Positions 15,454 to 24,000 are shown, numbered from the stretch's first letter. The stretch is 28,186 nt of DNA from CAYPXN01 sp964414715 (GCA_964414715.1 CAYPXN010000120.1:1-28186); one strand, 5' to 3'. Notes: a model not told the origin generated them from the letters alone. Numbers and translations are program-made.

Positions 15454-16596
15454 TTACGACGCCAATACTTTCAAAGCAGCGCCCACACCTTTTCCTAATT
15501 CCAACTTGTAACCATTTTTCAATAAAGTGATTTCAATGGCAGACAATACGCTGACCATATCCATCGGATCGTAATAACCCAAATGCCCAATGCGGAAAAT
15601 TTTTCCTTTCGCGGCATCTTGTCCACCTGCGATGGTCATATTAAATTGATCACGAAGTCCCTTCACAATTTTACCGGCTTCCATTCCTTCAGGAGCCCAT
15701 ACGGCGGTTACTGCATTGGAAGGTGATTCTGGAGCATAGAGTTTCAATCCCATTGCCTTCACGCCTTCACGGCATGCATCCGCAAGCAGTTGATGCTTCT
15801 TCCAAATACCTTCGTAACCCATGGCTCTCATCGATTTCAAAACATCATTCAAACCAATGATAAGAGTAACCGCAGGTGTATAGGCTGTTGTATTCTCATC
15901 CATCGACTTCTTTTCTTTTTTGAAATCGAAATAGAACTTGGGAATATCAGACTTTTCAATCAATCCCCAAGCTTTCTGGGAAACCGAAGCAAAAGCCAAG
16001 CCGGGAGGCAACATCAATGCTTTTTGTGATCCTGAAACCACGATATCCAGACCCCACTCATCCACGGGTAAATTCACCACCCCCAAGGCGGTAATCGCAT
16101 CGACCACCAAGGCAGTGTTGGGATAATTTTTTACAATGGCAGCAATTTCTTTTACGGGATTTGCAACTCCGGTTGAAGTTTCAGAAGCCGTGATAAAAAC
16201 TGCGCGGTAATCCCCACCTTTTAATTTTTCTTCAATCGCTTTTGGATCTACGGATTTACCCCAATCCACTTTAATCACATCATAAGCCAATCCGTAAGCC
16301 TTGCAAATTTTCCACCAACGCTCTCCGAATTTTCCGGCATCGACCACCAAGGCTTTGTCATTTTTACTCATCAAGTTGATAACAGAACCTTCCATGGCTC
16401 CGGTTCCGGAAGCAGCCAACAACAACACATCGGATTTAGTTTGATAAAGCCACTTCAGGTTTTCTTTTACTTCGGCCACGATGGCTTCAAAACCTGCGGT
16501 ACGATGGTGAATAATGGGTTCTGCCATTTTCACTAATACTTTTTCGGGAACCGGTGTGGGACCGGGAGCTAACAGACGATATTTATAGAGAGACAT
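15454..16596 (-). CDS. Class V aminotransferase (serine/alanine-glyoxylate type)
   Basis: PLP-dependent transaminase of 380 residues. It opens with LAPGPTPVPEKV, the substrate-phosphate/carboxylate region of this group. ASGTGAMEG near residue 62 contacts PLP, and Lys192 in SGSQKALM is the Schiff-base lysine. Family members are serine-pyruvate, serine-glyoxylate or alanine-glyoxylate aminotransferases. Because it sits immediately upstream of serA in the same direction, it may act as the phosphoserine transaminase of this genome. No serC homologue is visible here to settle it. GGAG six bases upstream supports the start. Confidence 0.9.
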   Translation of the reverse strand: MSLYKYRLLAPGPTPVPEKVLVKMAEPIIHHRTAGFEAIVAEVKENLKWLYQTKSDVLLLAASGTGAMEGSVINLMSKNDKALVVDAGKFGERWWKICKAYGLAYDVIKVDWGKSVDPKAIEEKLKGGDYRAVFITASETSTGVANPVKEIAAIVKNYPNTALVVDAITALGVVNLPVDEWGLDIVVSGSQKALMLPPGLAFASVSQKAWGLIEKSDIPKFYFDFKKEKKSMDENTTAYTPAVTLIIGLNDVLKSMRAMGYEGIWKKHQLLADACREGVKAMGLKLYAPESPSNAVTAVWAPEGMEAGKIVKGLRDQFNMTIAGGQDAAKGKIFRIGHLGYYDPMDMVSVLSAIEITLLKNGYKLELGKGVGAALKVLAS

Positions 16597-16616
16597 TTTT
16601 TTCTCCGTTAATTTTT

Positions 16617-16670
16617 ATCCTTCGACACGCCCTTCGGGCTGCTCAGGATGAAATCACTTTCAGCGATTTC
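16617..16670. repeat. Hairpin repeat between argG and aminotransferase gene
   Basis: ATCCTTCGACACGCCCTTCGGGC through GGAT at 16617-16649 has complementary ends and an inner GCCC-TTC-GGGC stem. It is followed by a second imperfect hairpin, GAAATC (16650-16655) with GATTTC (16665-16670). The first part resembles the dispersed TCCTGAGC...TTCGACA repeats of many genomes. The argG stop codon lies at its edge. Confidence 0.65.
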
Positions 16671-17868
16671 ATTTTTGTAAAAGTTTTCTCAATCTTAAGC
16701 GCAAGGCATTCAATTTAATAAAACCCTCTGCATCCTTCTGATTATAAACCGTATCCTTTTCGAAAGTCGCAAAGGCCTCCGAAAAGAGCGAATTCGGTGA
16801 TTTGCGCCCTACCACCATGCAATTGCCTTTGTAAAGCTTGAGTCTTGCAATACCACTCACCTTTTGTTGAGCATCATCAATCAGGTTCTGCAAAAGTTCA
16901 CGTTCAGGCGCATACCAAAATCCGTTGTAAACCATGGTGGCGTACTGAGGAATCAGACTATCTCGAATTTTCAAAACTTCTCGATCCAAGGTAATAGATT
17001 CAATAGCTCGATGCGCTGCATGCAAAACTGTGCAACCCGGAGTTTCATACACCCCTCGGCTCTTCATGCCGACAAAACGATTTTCCACCACGTCCACTCG
17101 ACCAATTCCATTGGCACCTGCAATCTCATTTAATTTTTCAATCAGGGCTGCGGGAGAATATTTCTTGCCATCAATCCCAACCGGATTTCCTTTGTCATAT
17201 TCAATTTCAATGTAAGTTGCTTTGTCGGGAGCTTTTTCCGGAGAAACTGAAAGGACAAACATGCTCTCCGGGGGTTCAGACCATGGATCTTCCAAAATTC
17301 CCCCCTCGAAACTGATGTGCATCAAATTTCGATCCGAACTATAAGGTTTTTCTTTGGTGACTGGTACAGGAATGCCGTGCTTTTCGGCATACTCGATAAG
17401 ATCCGTACGGGATTTAAAAGTCCACTCTCTCCAGGGCGCGATGATTTTTACATCGGGTTTCATCGCAAAAGCGGTAAGCTCAAAACGAACCTGATCATTT
17501 CCTTTTCCCGTAGCACCGTGCGCAATCGCATCCGCATTTTCTTTTGCCAAAACTTCCATTTGTTTTTTTGCAATCAAGGGACGGGCAATCGAGGTTCCCA
17601 AAAGATAAAGGCCTTCATAAATGGCATTGGCACGCAACATCGGGAAGATAAAATCTTTTGCAAACTCTTCCCTCAAATCTTCCACATAACATTTACTGGC
17701 ACCCGTTTTGATTGCTTTTTCTTTTACAGGAGCGACTTCTTCTCCTTGTCCAAGATCGGCAACGAAAGCCACCACTTCACATTGATAATTTTCTTTGAGC
17801 CATTGAATAATGACGGAGGTATCAAGGCCTCCCGAATAAGCGAGAACCACTTTTTTTACAGCAGACAT
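16669..17868 (-). CDS. argG: Argininosuccinate synthase
   Basis: Joins citrulline and aspartate with ATP, the penultimate step of arginine synthesis. It has 399 residues, the normal length. The PP-loop LAYSGGLDTS lies at residues 9-18 and GATGKGNDQVRFE near residue 118 is typical. The central NLMHISFEGG and the C-terminal YNGFWYAPE block are intact. AAAGG eight bases upstream supports the ATG. No argH or other arg gene is adjacent. It heads the long - strand run and diverges from the M48 gene across 159 bases, in which I see no convincing operator or riboswitch. Confidence 0.96.
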   Translation of the reverse strand: MSAVKKVVLAYSGGLDTSVIIQWLKENYQCEVVAFVADLGQGEEVAPVKEKAIKTGASKCYVEDLREEFAKDFIFPMLRANAIYEGLYLLGTSIARPLIAKKQMEVLAKENADAIAHGATGKGNDQVRFELTAFAMKPDVKIIAPWREWTFKSRTDLIEYAEKHGIPVPVTKEKPYSSDRNLMHISFEGGILEDPWSEPPESMFVLSVSPEKAPDKATYIEIEYDKGNPVGIDGKKYSPAALIEKLNEIAGANGIGRVDVVENRFVGMKSRGVYETPGCTVLHAAHRAIESITLDREVLKIRDSLIPQYATMVYNGFWYAPERELLQNLIDDAQQKVSGIARLKLYKGNCMVVGRKSPNSLFSEAFATFEKDTVYNQKDAEGFIKLNALRLRLRKLLQK

Positions 17869-18027
17869 GAGGCTAACCTTTCTTTAAAAAATCCTTCCTG
17901 CTAGCGATACTGATGAGAGGCCGCCTTGGTAGCATGAGAGAAAAGAGACGTCAATGGTTCTAAGATTCATCTTAGCTTATCAAAAAAAACTGGCAAAAAC
18001 TCTCCTTCTTGATGACAATTTAAGGCT

Positions 18028-19269
18028 ATGGAAAACAAATCCCTTGAGCCCATTCGCGTAGAACGTTGGCCCACCGAAACCCCTTTCACGGTTTTAGTAG
18101 CCTTCTTCGCCGCGTCTATCTGGTTACTACTCGCCTTTACAATCATCGGTGCCGTATATGCCCTTCTTATATTTGTGGCAGTTTATCTCGGACACATCGG
18201 CTTTATTGCTCATATCCGGGGAAGTGCAGTCAAAATATCCCCAGAACAATTTCCCGATCTCCATCAGGCTATCGTTACCCTTTCACAGCGTATAGGTTTT
18301 GAAACAATCCCAGACGCCTATGTGATGCAAGCAGGAGGAGCCCTCAACGCGTTTGCAACGAAGTTTTTTAAGGCCAATCTTTTAATTCTTTATTCAGACT
18401 TGCTCGAAGCCTGCGGCGAAAATACCGAAGCCCGAGACATGATCATTGCCCATGAATTAGGACATCTCAAAGAAGGTCATCTTAAATGGCACTGGTTTCT
18501 GCTTCCTGGAATGGTATATCCCTTCATTGGCCAAGCCCTTTCTCGAGCCCGAGAATACACTTGTGATCGATATGGTTATGCGGCTGTTAGCAACAAGGAA
18601 AATGCATTACGTGGACTTGCAATCCTTGCAGCGGGTGCCAAAAGAGGACCCGAAGTAAATCTTCTCGCCATGGCTCATCAATCAAGAGATCTGAACACAG
18701 GTTGGCTCACCATCGGACAATGGCTGGCAAGCCACCCTCCTCTGGCCAAGAGACTGATCGCTCTTGAAAAAAGTCTCGCTCCTTCTGAAAATTATACCCA
18801 AGACGGTGTAATTAAAGCTTTGGCTTTAATTGCCGTGGTATACATCCTTCCCATTTTCCTCGTTATTATGGGAGTCATTGGCTTCAGCCTTTTGAGCTTA
18901 AAAAATCTTCCTCATAAAAAAGAAAAAGAAGTGGTAACTTCTCAAAGCGAAAGTAAAGCAGACTCCGAAACGCCAGAATTATTCCAGAATCGGAAAAAGG
19001 CAAAAGAAGACATCCTGGCACTCGCAAAGTTTGTGGAGGAAGAATGGAAAGAAACAAATAAATTTCCTGAAGACATTAATGAGCTTTATGATAAGTGGAA
19101 CGAAAAACATCCTGAAAATTATGAACCCAAGGACCCTTTTACCCAAAAGGCATATCATTACATGACTTTTGAAGATGGAAAAAACTACGAAATTTGGAGC
19201 AATGGTCCGGATGGAAAGAAGCTGACTTCAGATGATATCTACACTACTCATAAGACAATGAATAAATGA
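18028..19269 (+). CDS. M48 family membrane metalloprotease with GspG-like C-terminal domain
   Basis: A 413-residue membrane protease. Two N-terminal hydrophobic helices (residues about 20-62) precede the zinc motif HELGH at 142-146, with a third ligand Glu176 in AREYTCD: the HtpX/M48 signature. A third hydrophobic segment (about 258-295) is followed by a charged linker. The last about 90 residues then read like the globular part of type II secretion pseudopilins: DPFTQKAYHYM, then YEIWSNGPDGK and DDI near the end. The protease may act in envelope quality control. The tail could be a substrate-docking or calcium-binding module, which is inference. It is monocistronic in appearance, followed by 150 bases of AT-rich sequence. 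Confidence 0.88.
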   Translation: MENKSLEPIRVERWPTETPFTVLVAFFAASIWLLLAFTIIGAVYALLIFVAVYLGHIGFIAHIRGSAVKISPEQFPDLHQAIVTLSQRIGFETIPDAYVMQAGGALNAFATKFFKANLLILYSDLLEACGENTEARDMIIAHELGHLKEGHLKWHWFLLPGMVYPFIGQALSRAREYTCDRYGYAAVSNKENALRGLAILAAGAKRGPEVNLLAMAHQSRDLNTGWLTIGQWLASHPPLAKRLIALEKSLAPSENYTQDGVIKALALIAVVYILPIFLVIMGVIGFSLLSLKNLPHKKEKEVVTSQSESKADSETPELFQNRKKAKEDILALAKFVEEEWKETNKFPEDINELYDKWNEKHPENYEPKDPFTQKAYHYMTFEDGKNYEIWSNGPDGKKLTSDDIYTTHKTMNK

Positions 19270-19437
19270 CCATATATGCCATTACATGACCATTCACATG
19301 TTTTACACAGTTGTGGATATTTTTAACAAAACGTTTTATTTTTAATAGGTTAAGAAATTAAAATCTTATAAAGAAGCAGAGATATTCACCCTCCTACCTA
19401 GTTTTCAACAGGGGGTCGGGTGGATGGGGATAAGAAA

Positions 19438-20430
19438 ATGATCATCGGACTTACAGGTAAAAATGCAGCCGGAAAAGGCGAAGTGGCAAAAGTAATCCAA
19501 GAAGGGGGCTTTGAATATTACTCCCTTTCGGATGTTTTAAGAGAAGAACTCGATTCCCAAAAATTGCCTCCAACTCGCGAAAACATGATTCGAATCGGAA
19601 ATGAACTCCGTCAAAAGTATGGGCCCAGTGTTTTGGCAAACCGAATCCTCGCCAAACTCGAAGTGGACAAAAACTATATCATCGACTCTTTTCGAAACCC
19701 TCGTGAAGTGGAAGCTTTCCGCATCAAAGACAATTTTCATTTTTTGCATGTCACCGCAGTACCCGAAATTCGCTTTGAAAGAATCAAGGCTCGCAAACGT
19801 GTAGGAGACCCTAATACCCTGGAAGAGTTCAAGGCACTCGAGGAACGGGAAGCAAACAGTCCCGATCCTTATGCCCAGCAACTCGACTCCACGGCTCAAA
19901 TGGCAGATGTTGAAGTTGAAAACAATGGAACGCTCGATGATCTCCGGGAAAAGATGAAGGAACTCATTCGCCAACTTTCCGCCACCACCACACGTCCTGG
20001 CTGGGATGAATATTTCATGAATATTGCGAAGGTGGTAGCCCTCCGCTCCAATTGTTTAAAAAGAAAAGTTGCAGCGGTTATCGTAAGAGATAAACGAATT
20101 ATTTCTACCGGCTATAACGGTACGCCACGCGGAGTGAAAAATTGTAATGAAGGCGGCTGCCCTCGCTGTAATAGTTTTGCAAAATCAGGTTCTGGTCTTG
20201 AAGATTGTTATTGTTCTCATGCGGAAGAGAATTCCATCACCCAGTCCGCCTATCACGGCGTCAATATTAAAGGTGCCACCTTATATACCACCTTCTCCCC
20301 TTGCCTCATGTGTACGAAGATGATCATCAACTCTGGCATTGCCGAAGTAATCTTCAATACGGATTACCCGATGGGAGAAACTTCGCTGAAACTTCTCCAT
20401 CAAGCGCGAGTGAAAGTCAGACAACTTTAG
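19438..20430 (+). CDS. P-loop kinase-like / dCMP deaminase fusion protein
   Basis: Two domains in one chain. Residues 1 to about 180 form a nucleotide kinase-like P-loop domain (GLTGKNAAGKGE at 4-15, with a DSFRNPREVEAF block similar to dephospho-CoA kinase/NMP kinase folds). Residues about 190-330 form a cytidine/deoxycytidylate deaminase with the zinc motifs HAE at 261-263 and PCLMC at 288-292, and extra Cys residues (CPRC, CYC) before them. The deaminase should convert dCMP to dUMP for thymidylate synthesis. The same order occurs in the AvcD antiphage deaminases, but this chain is shorter. I chose the ATG at 19438; a GTG at 19420 is also in frame. It ends 1 base from convergent holA. Confidence 0.88.
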   Translation: MIIGLTGKNAAGKGEVAKVIQEGGFEYYSLSDVLREELDSQKLPPTRENMIRIGNELRQKYGPSVLANRILAKLEVDKNYIIDSFRNPREVEAFRIKDNFHFLHVTAVPEIRFERIKARKRVGDPNTLEEFKALEEREANSPDPYAQQLDSTAQMADVEVENNGTLDDLREKMKELIRQLSATTTRPGWDEYFMNIAKVVALRSNCLKRKVAAVIVRDKRIISTGYNGTPRGVKNCNEGGCPRCNSFAKSGSGLEDCYCSHAEENSITQSAYHGVNIKGATLYTTFSPCLMCTKMIINSGIAEVIFNTDYPMGETSLKLLHQARVKVRQL

Positions 20431-20431
20431 C

Positions 20432-21409
20432 TTAAAAAGCCGTCCAAAGAAATTTTTCCAAGATTGCAAGATGAGTAAGAGGCGAAGACTTAAGTTGCAT
20501 ATCCACATTCGCCAAGGACTGGTAAACTTCAATGAGTTTTTTCCAGGTAATTTTACGGGCTTGAGGCAGGTTTTTCTCGATCACAAAAGCAGGAAGTTTC
20601 AGAGCGGAAGCCATTTCATAGGGCCCCTGCTTTCTTCTTTCGAGAAGCTTGATTTTAAGCAGGGTCCGATAATGTCTCGCCAACAAAGAAAAAAGGATAA
20701 GAGGCACTTCACCCTGATCCAAAAGCTTTCTTAACAAGGAAAAGGTTTTAGACTTTTCATTTTGGAGTACATATTCCGTCAAGGCAAAAACATCTTTCTC
20801 CGCAGACTCCGCAAAAAGCTTTTCCACATCCTCCACTTCAATTTTGTCTCTTTGTCCCACATAAATAGAAAGAAGACGAACTTGATTTTGCAGGCCCAAC
20901 AAATCCTCTCCGATAAACTCAATCAATTTTCGAGCAGCCAAAGAAGATATTTGTTTGGACTCTTCCTTTGCAAAATTATGGACAAAAGTTCCCAAATCTT
21001 TCGCTTTCGGTTTTACACATTCGACAGTTTCAGCAATATTTTTAAGATATTTCGTAACCTGATTGAAGGCGGTCTTCTTTTTGGGGACAAAGGCCAGAGT
21101 CGCCAAAGAATTATTTTCCAAAGCTTGGGATAACTTCGTTAAATCTTCTTCATTACAAAAATCATCCCCTTCAATACGAACAAACTTGTGTTTAGAAAAA
21201 AAAGAGAAAGATCCCAACTCTTCCAAAAGCTGATTGAGGGGCTTTTCGGAATTCCAAAGCATCTCTTCATAGCCAGGATGTTTTTGGGTAAGTGCAGCGC
21301 GCAAAAACTGAAAGGCTTGATCTTGACTGAAAAGATCTTCTCCCCAAAACGCATAAACCGAAGAAAGATCCCCTTTTCCCAATGAACTTTTCAATTCAGA
21401 TACATTCAT
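20432..21409 (-). CDS. holA: DNA polymerase III delta subunit
   Basis: Clamp-loader subunit that opens the sliding clamp. It has 325 residues, a normal length. The N-terminal SVYAFWGEDLF replaces a true Walker motif, as in delta subunits. FVRIEGDDF, FVPKKK and the central LIEFIGEDLLGLQNQVRLL are recognisable. The C-terminal collar ends with SPLTHLAILEKFLW. The gene begins 7 bases after the leuS stop and is surely co-transcribed with it. In many bacteria leuS-lptE-holA is the order; no lptE lies between them here. It converges with the deaminase fusion gene with a single intervening base. Confidence 0.93.
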   Translation of the reverse strand: MNVSELKSSLGKGDLSSVYAFWGEDLFSQDQAFQFLRAALTQKHPGYEEMLWNSEKPLNQLLEELGSFSFFSKHKFVRIEGDDFCNEEDLTKLSQALENNSLATLAFVPKKKTAFNQVTKYLKNIAETVECVKPKAKDLGTFVHNFAKEESKQISSLAARKLIEFIGEDLLGLQNQVRLLSIYVGQRDKIEVEDVEKLFAESAEKDVFALTEYVLQNEKSKTFSLLRKLLDQGEVPLILFSLLARHYRTLLKIKLLERRKQGPYEMASALKLPAFVIEKNLPQARKITWKKLIEVYQSLANVDMQLKSSPLTHLAILEKFLWTAF

Positions 21410-21416
21410 AGAATAT

Positions 21417-23888
21417 TTATTTTACGACCACATTTACCAATTTGCCTTTTACGTAAATCGTTTTGACGATTTCTTTTCCATCCAGATGCATTTTTACTTT
21501 TTCATCTTTCAAGGCAGTTTCTTTAATTTGTTCTTCAGAAGCACTTGCGGAAACTGAAATATTTCCTCTCAACTTTCCATTAACTTGAACGACAAGCGTT
21601 AAGGTATCGCTCACCAAAGCCGCTGGATCGTAGACCGGCCATTTTTGCAAAAGAACCGATTCTTTTTCACCCAAGATCTGCCAGAGCTCTTCCGAGAAAT
21701 GAGGTACCAAAGGCGATAACATGAGTACAAAGGTTCTAAGGGATTCAAGACTACAACCTTCTTTTTGCTCACTCAAAAAATTATAAAATTCCATGAGGGC
21801 TGCAATCGCCGTATTAAACTGGAAACGGTTGATATCCTCCGTCACTTTTTTGAGAGTCTTATGGAGCTGTTGATGCTCCTCTTTTGAAATAGAAGATAAT
21901 CTTTTTTGTTCTGCCATCAAACGCCAAACACGATGCAAAAAGCGATAAGAACCTTCCACTCCCTGATCGTTCCAATCCAAATCTTTTTCAGGAGGCGCTG
22001 CAAAGAGAGAAAATAAACGCGCCGTATCGGCTCCATATTTATCGATAAGATAATTCGGGTCGACCACGTTCCCTTTTGACTTACTCATCTTCGCTCCATC
22101 TTTGATTACCATACCTTGAGTAAGTAAATTTCGAAAGGGTTCACTGATTTTCAAATAACCCAAGTCTCTCAAGACCTTGGTAAAAAAACGCGAATAGAGA
22201 AGATGCAACACGGCGTGCTCTATGCCGCCGATGTATTGATCCACGCCCTCTCCTGTTTCTCCCCCTCTTAAGGTAAGAGGGGGTTGGGGGGCGTTATGCT
22301 CTCCCATCCAATATTCAACCGCTTTGGGATCAAAGGGGCCTTTGTCGAAATGAGGAGAACAATAGCGCAAAAAATACCAGGACGATTCCATGAAGGTATC
22401 CATGGTGTCGGTTTCAGGCTTGGCAGGCTTTCCACATTGCGGACAAGATACATTCACAAAAGAATCAATTTTTTTGAGGGGCGATCCACCTTCTCCTGTA
22501 AAGGCAACATCCAGTGGCAACTCTACCGGTAAATCTTTTTCCGGAACAGGCATCATGCCACAATCCCCACAATGAATGATGGGAATGGGACAACCCCAGT
22601 AACGCTGACGAGAAATTCCCCAATCGCGAAGCTTATAAGTAATCTTCTGAACTCCTAGCTTCTTTTGTTCCAAAAATTCCACAATGGCTTTTTTTGCTTC
22701 GAGGCTAGGCATCCCGTTAAATTGGGCGCTGTTGACCATCGTTCCTGGATCTACGTACGCTTCGCGTAAGGGCGACGCATGCGTCGCCACTACAGCTTCA
22801 ATCACCCCCTTGATGGGAAGATTATATTTCTTCGCAAAATCAAAATCACGTTGATCGTGGGCTGGAACCGCCATCACCGCACCTGTCCCATAATCCATCA
22901 ACACAAAATTGGCGGCATAAACCGGAATTTTTTCGCCGGTCAGGGGATGGATGGCATTAATACCTAAAGCCACCCCTTCTTTTTCATAATCTTCGGCAAT
23001 TCTTTTTTCGCGATCAATTTTACGAGTTCGATCTCGAAGGGATTCCACTTCTTGTTTTATTTTTGGATCTTTAACGAGCTTATCAATGAGAGGATGTTCC
23101 GTCGCAATAGACATGAAAGTAACACCATAAAGAGTGTCCGGACGGGTTGTAAAAATTTCTAATTTTTCCTCACTGCCTTCGATGCCAAAAAGAACAGTCG
23201 CTCCCACACTTTTTCCAATCCACTCTCGCTGCATCACCAAGACTTTTTCAGGCCAACCGGGAAGTTTATAGGTATCCTGCAACAATTCTTCTGCATAAGC
23301 TGTAATTTTGAAAAACCATTGCTCCAAGGGCTTCTGCAAAACTTTGCTATCACAGCGCCAACACAAACCTTGTTCAACTTGCTCATTCGCCAAAACGGTT
23401 TGGCAAGAATCACACCAGTTCACGAGAGAATGTCGTCGGTAAGCCAAACCTTTTTTGAACATTTCGATAAAAACTTTTTGTTCCCATCGATAATATTCCG
23501 GCTTACAAGTGGCCACTTCACGATCCCAGTCATAAGAAAAACCCATACGACTCAATTGCTCACGCATCGAGGCGATGTTGGAATCCGTCCATTTGGCAGG
23601 ATGAGTTTTATTCTGAATCGCGGCATTTTCAGCAGGCATTCCAAAAGAATCCCAACCCATGGGATGAAGAATGTTAAAGCCTTGCATCCTTTTGTAGCGG
23701 GCCACTACATCTCCAATCGTGTAATTTCTCACATGTCCCATGTGAATACGACCAGAGGGATAGGGAAACATTTCCAAAAGATAATATTTAGGTTTTGAAA
23801 GGTCTTCAGTAACCTTAAAAAGGTGATTTTCTTGCCAAAATTTTTGCCATTTCGGCTCAATAAGTTCGGGCTGATATTTGTTTTCCAT
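21417..23888 (-). CDS. leuS: Leucyl-tRNA synthetase with two repeat-encoded segments
   Basis: Charges tRNA-Leu. It has 823 residues with HMGH at 49-52, the editing-site threonines in TTRPDT (247-252), GTGAVMAVPAHDQRD near 335-348, KMSKS at 600-604 and a C-terminal tRNA-binding domain. Two short stretches do not look like LeuRS. Residues about 366-378 lie between the editing domain and the catalytic core, and residues about 529-548 lie just before VDQYIGGIEHAVLHLLY. Both are encoded by palindromic repeats and keep the frame. Insertions in surface linkers may be tolerated. It lies downstream of the anti-sigma terminator, so it probably has its own promoter within 23889-23925, where no clear match was seen. 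Confidence 0.96.
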   Translation of the reverse strand: MENKYQPELIEPKWQKFWQENHLFKVTEDLSKPKYYLLEMFPYPSGRIHMGHVRNYTIGDVVARYKRMQGFNILHPMGWDSFGMPAENAAIQNKTHPAKWTDSNIASMREQLSRMGFSYDWDREVATCKPEYYRWEQKVFIEMFKKGLAYRRHSLVNWCDSCQTVLANEQVEQGLCWRCDSKVLQKPLEQWFFKITAYAEELLQDTYKLPGWPEKVLVMQREWIGKSVGATVLFGIEGSEEKLEIFTTRPDTLYGVTFMSIATEHPLIDKLVKDPKIKQEVESLRDRTRKIDREKRIAEDYEKEGVALGINAIHPLTGEKIPVYAANFVLMDYGTGAVMAVPAHDQRDFDFAKKYNLPIKGVIEAVVATHASPLREAYVDPGTMVNSAQFNGMPSLEAKKAIVEFLEQKKLGVQKITYKLRDWGISRQRYWGCPIPIIHCGDCGMMPVPEKDLPVELPLDVAFTGEGGSPLKKIDSFVNVSCPQCGKPAKPETDTMDTFMESSWYFLRYCSPHFDKGPFDPKAVEYWMGEHNAPQPPLTLRGGETGEGVDQYIGGIEHAVLHLLYSRFFTKVLRDLGYLKISEPFRNLLTQGMVIKDGAKMSKSKGNVVDPNYLIDKYGADTARLFSLFAAPPEKDLDWNDQGVEGSYRFLHRVWRLMAEQKRLSSISKEEHQQLHKTLKKVTEDINRFQFNTAIAALMEFYNFLSEQKEGCSLESLRTFVLMLSPLVPHFSEELWQILGEKESVLLQKWPVYDPAALVSDTLTLVVQVNGKLRGNISVSASASEEQIKETALKDEKVKMHLDGKEIVKTIYVKGKLVNVVVK
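22246..22299. repeat. Palindromic repeat inside leuS (residues about 530-548)
   Basis: A perfect 10-bp stem CCCCCTCTTA (22261-22270) with TAAGAGGGGG (22274-22283) and loop AGG, plus flanking C-run and G-run segments. On the leuS strand it encodes a Pro-Pro-Leu-Thr-Leu-Arg-Gly-Gly type peptide in place of the two or so residues other LeuRS have before VDQYIGG. Confidence 0.8.
22755..22793. repeat. Palindromic repeat inside leuS (residues about 366-378)
   Basis: A perfect 18-bp palindrome GGCGACGCATGCGTCGCC (22771-22788) sits in a longer imperfect GTA...TAC palindrome (22766-22793, two mismatched pairs). Next to it is a 5-bp TACGC-TTC-GCGTA hairpin (22756-22768). On the leuS strand it encodes the Val-Ala-Thr-His-Ala-Ser-Pro-Leu stretch in a variable LeuRS linker. 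Confidence 0.85.
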
Positions 23889-23925
23889 TTTTTTTCACTA
23901 ACATAAGGGGAAAAAAGAGTGGAAG

Positions 23926-23961
23926 ATAAAAAAACACCGAAACCCCTACGGGTTTCGGTGT
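23926..23961 (-). terminator. Rho-independent terminator after the sigma/anti-sigma operon
   Basis: On the - strand a perfect 12-bp stem (23961-23950 with 23945-23934, tetraloop GTAG) is followed directly by a run of six to seven T (23933-23928). It lies about 40 bases after the anti-sigma stop and before leuS, so it separates the trp-sigma unit from leuS-holA. Confidence 0.93.
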
Positions 23962-24000
23962 GAGGATCCTCAGAGGTACTGCCTCCTTGAAGAGTAAATT

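Noticed and set aside
17869..18027. Riboswitch, T-box or ARG-box in the argG/M48 divergent gap
   Set aside because: No T-box consensus, known riboswitch core or convincing 18-bp operator palindrome was seen; only weak direct repeats (GATGAGAG / CATGAGAG).
19301..19330. Possible DnaA box (TTGTGGATAT) and replication-origin-like AT-rich stretch
   Set aside because: There is only one near-match, without a cluster of boxes or origin-linked genes such as dnaA, dnaN or gidA nearby.
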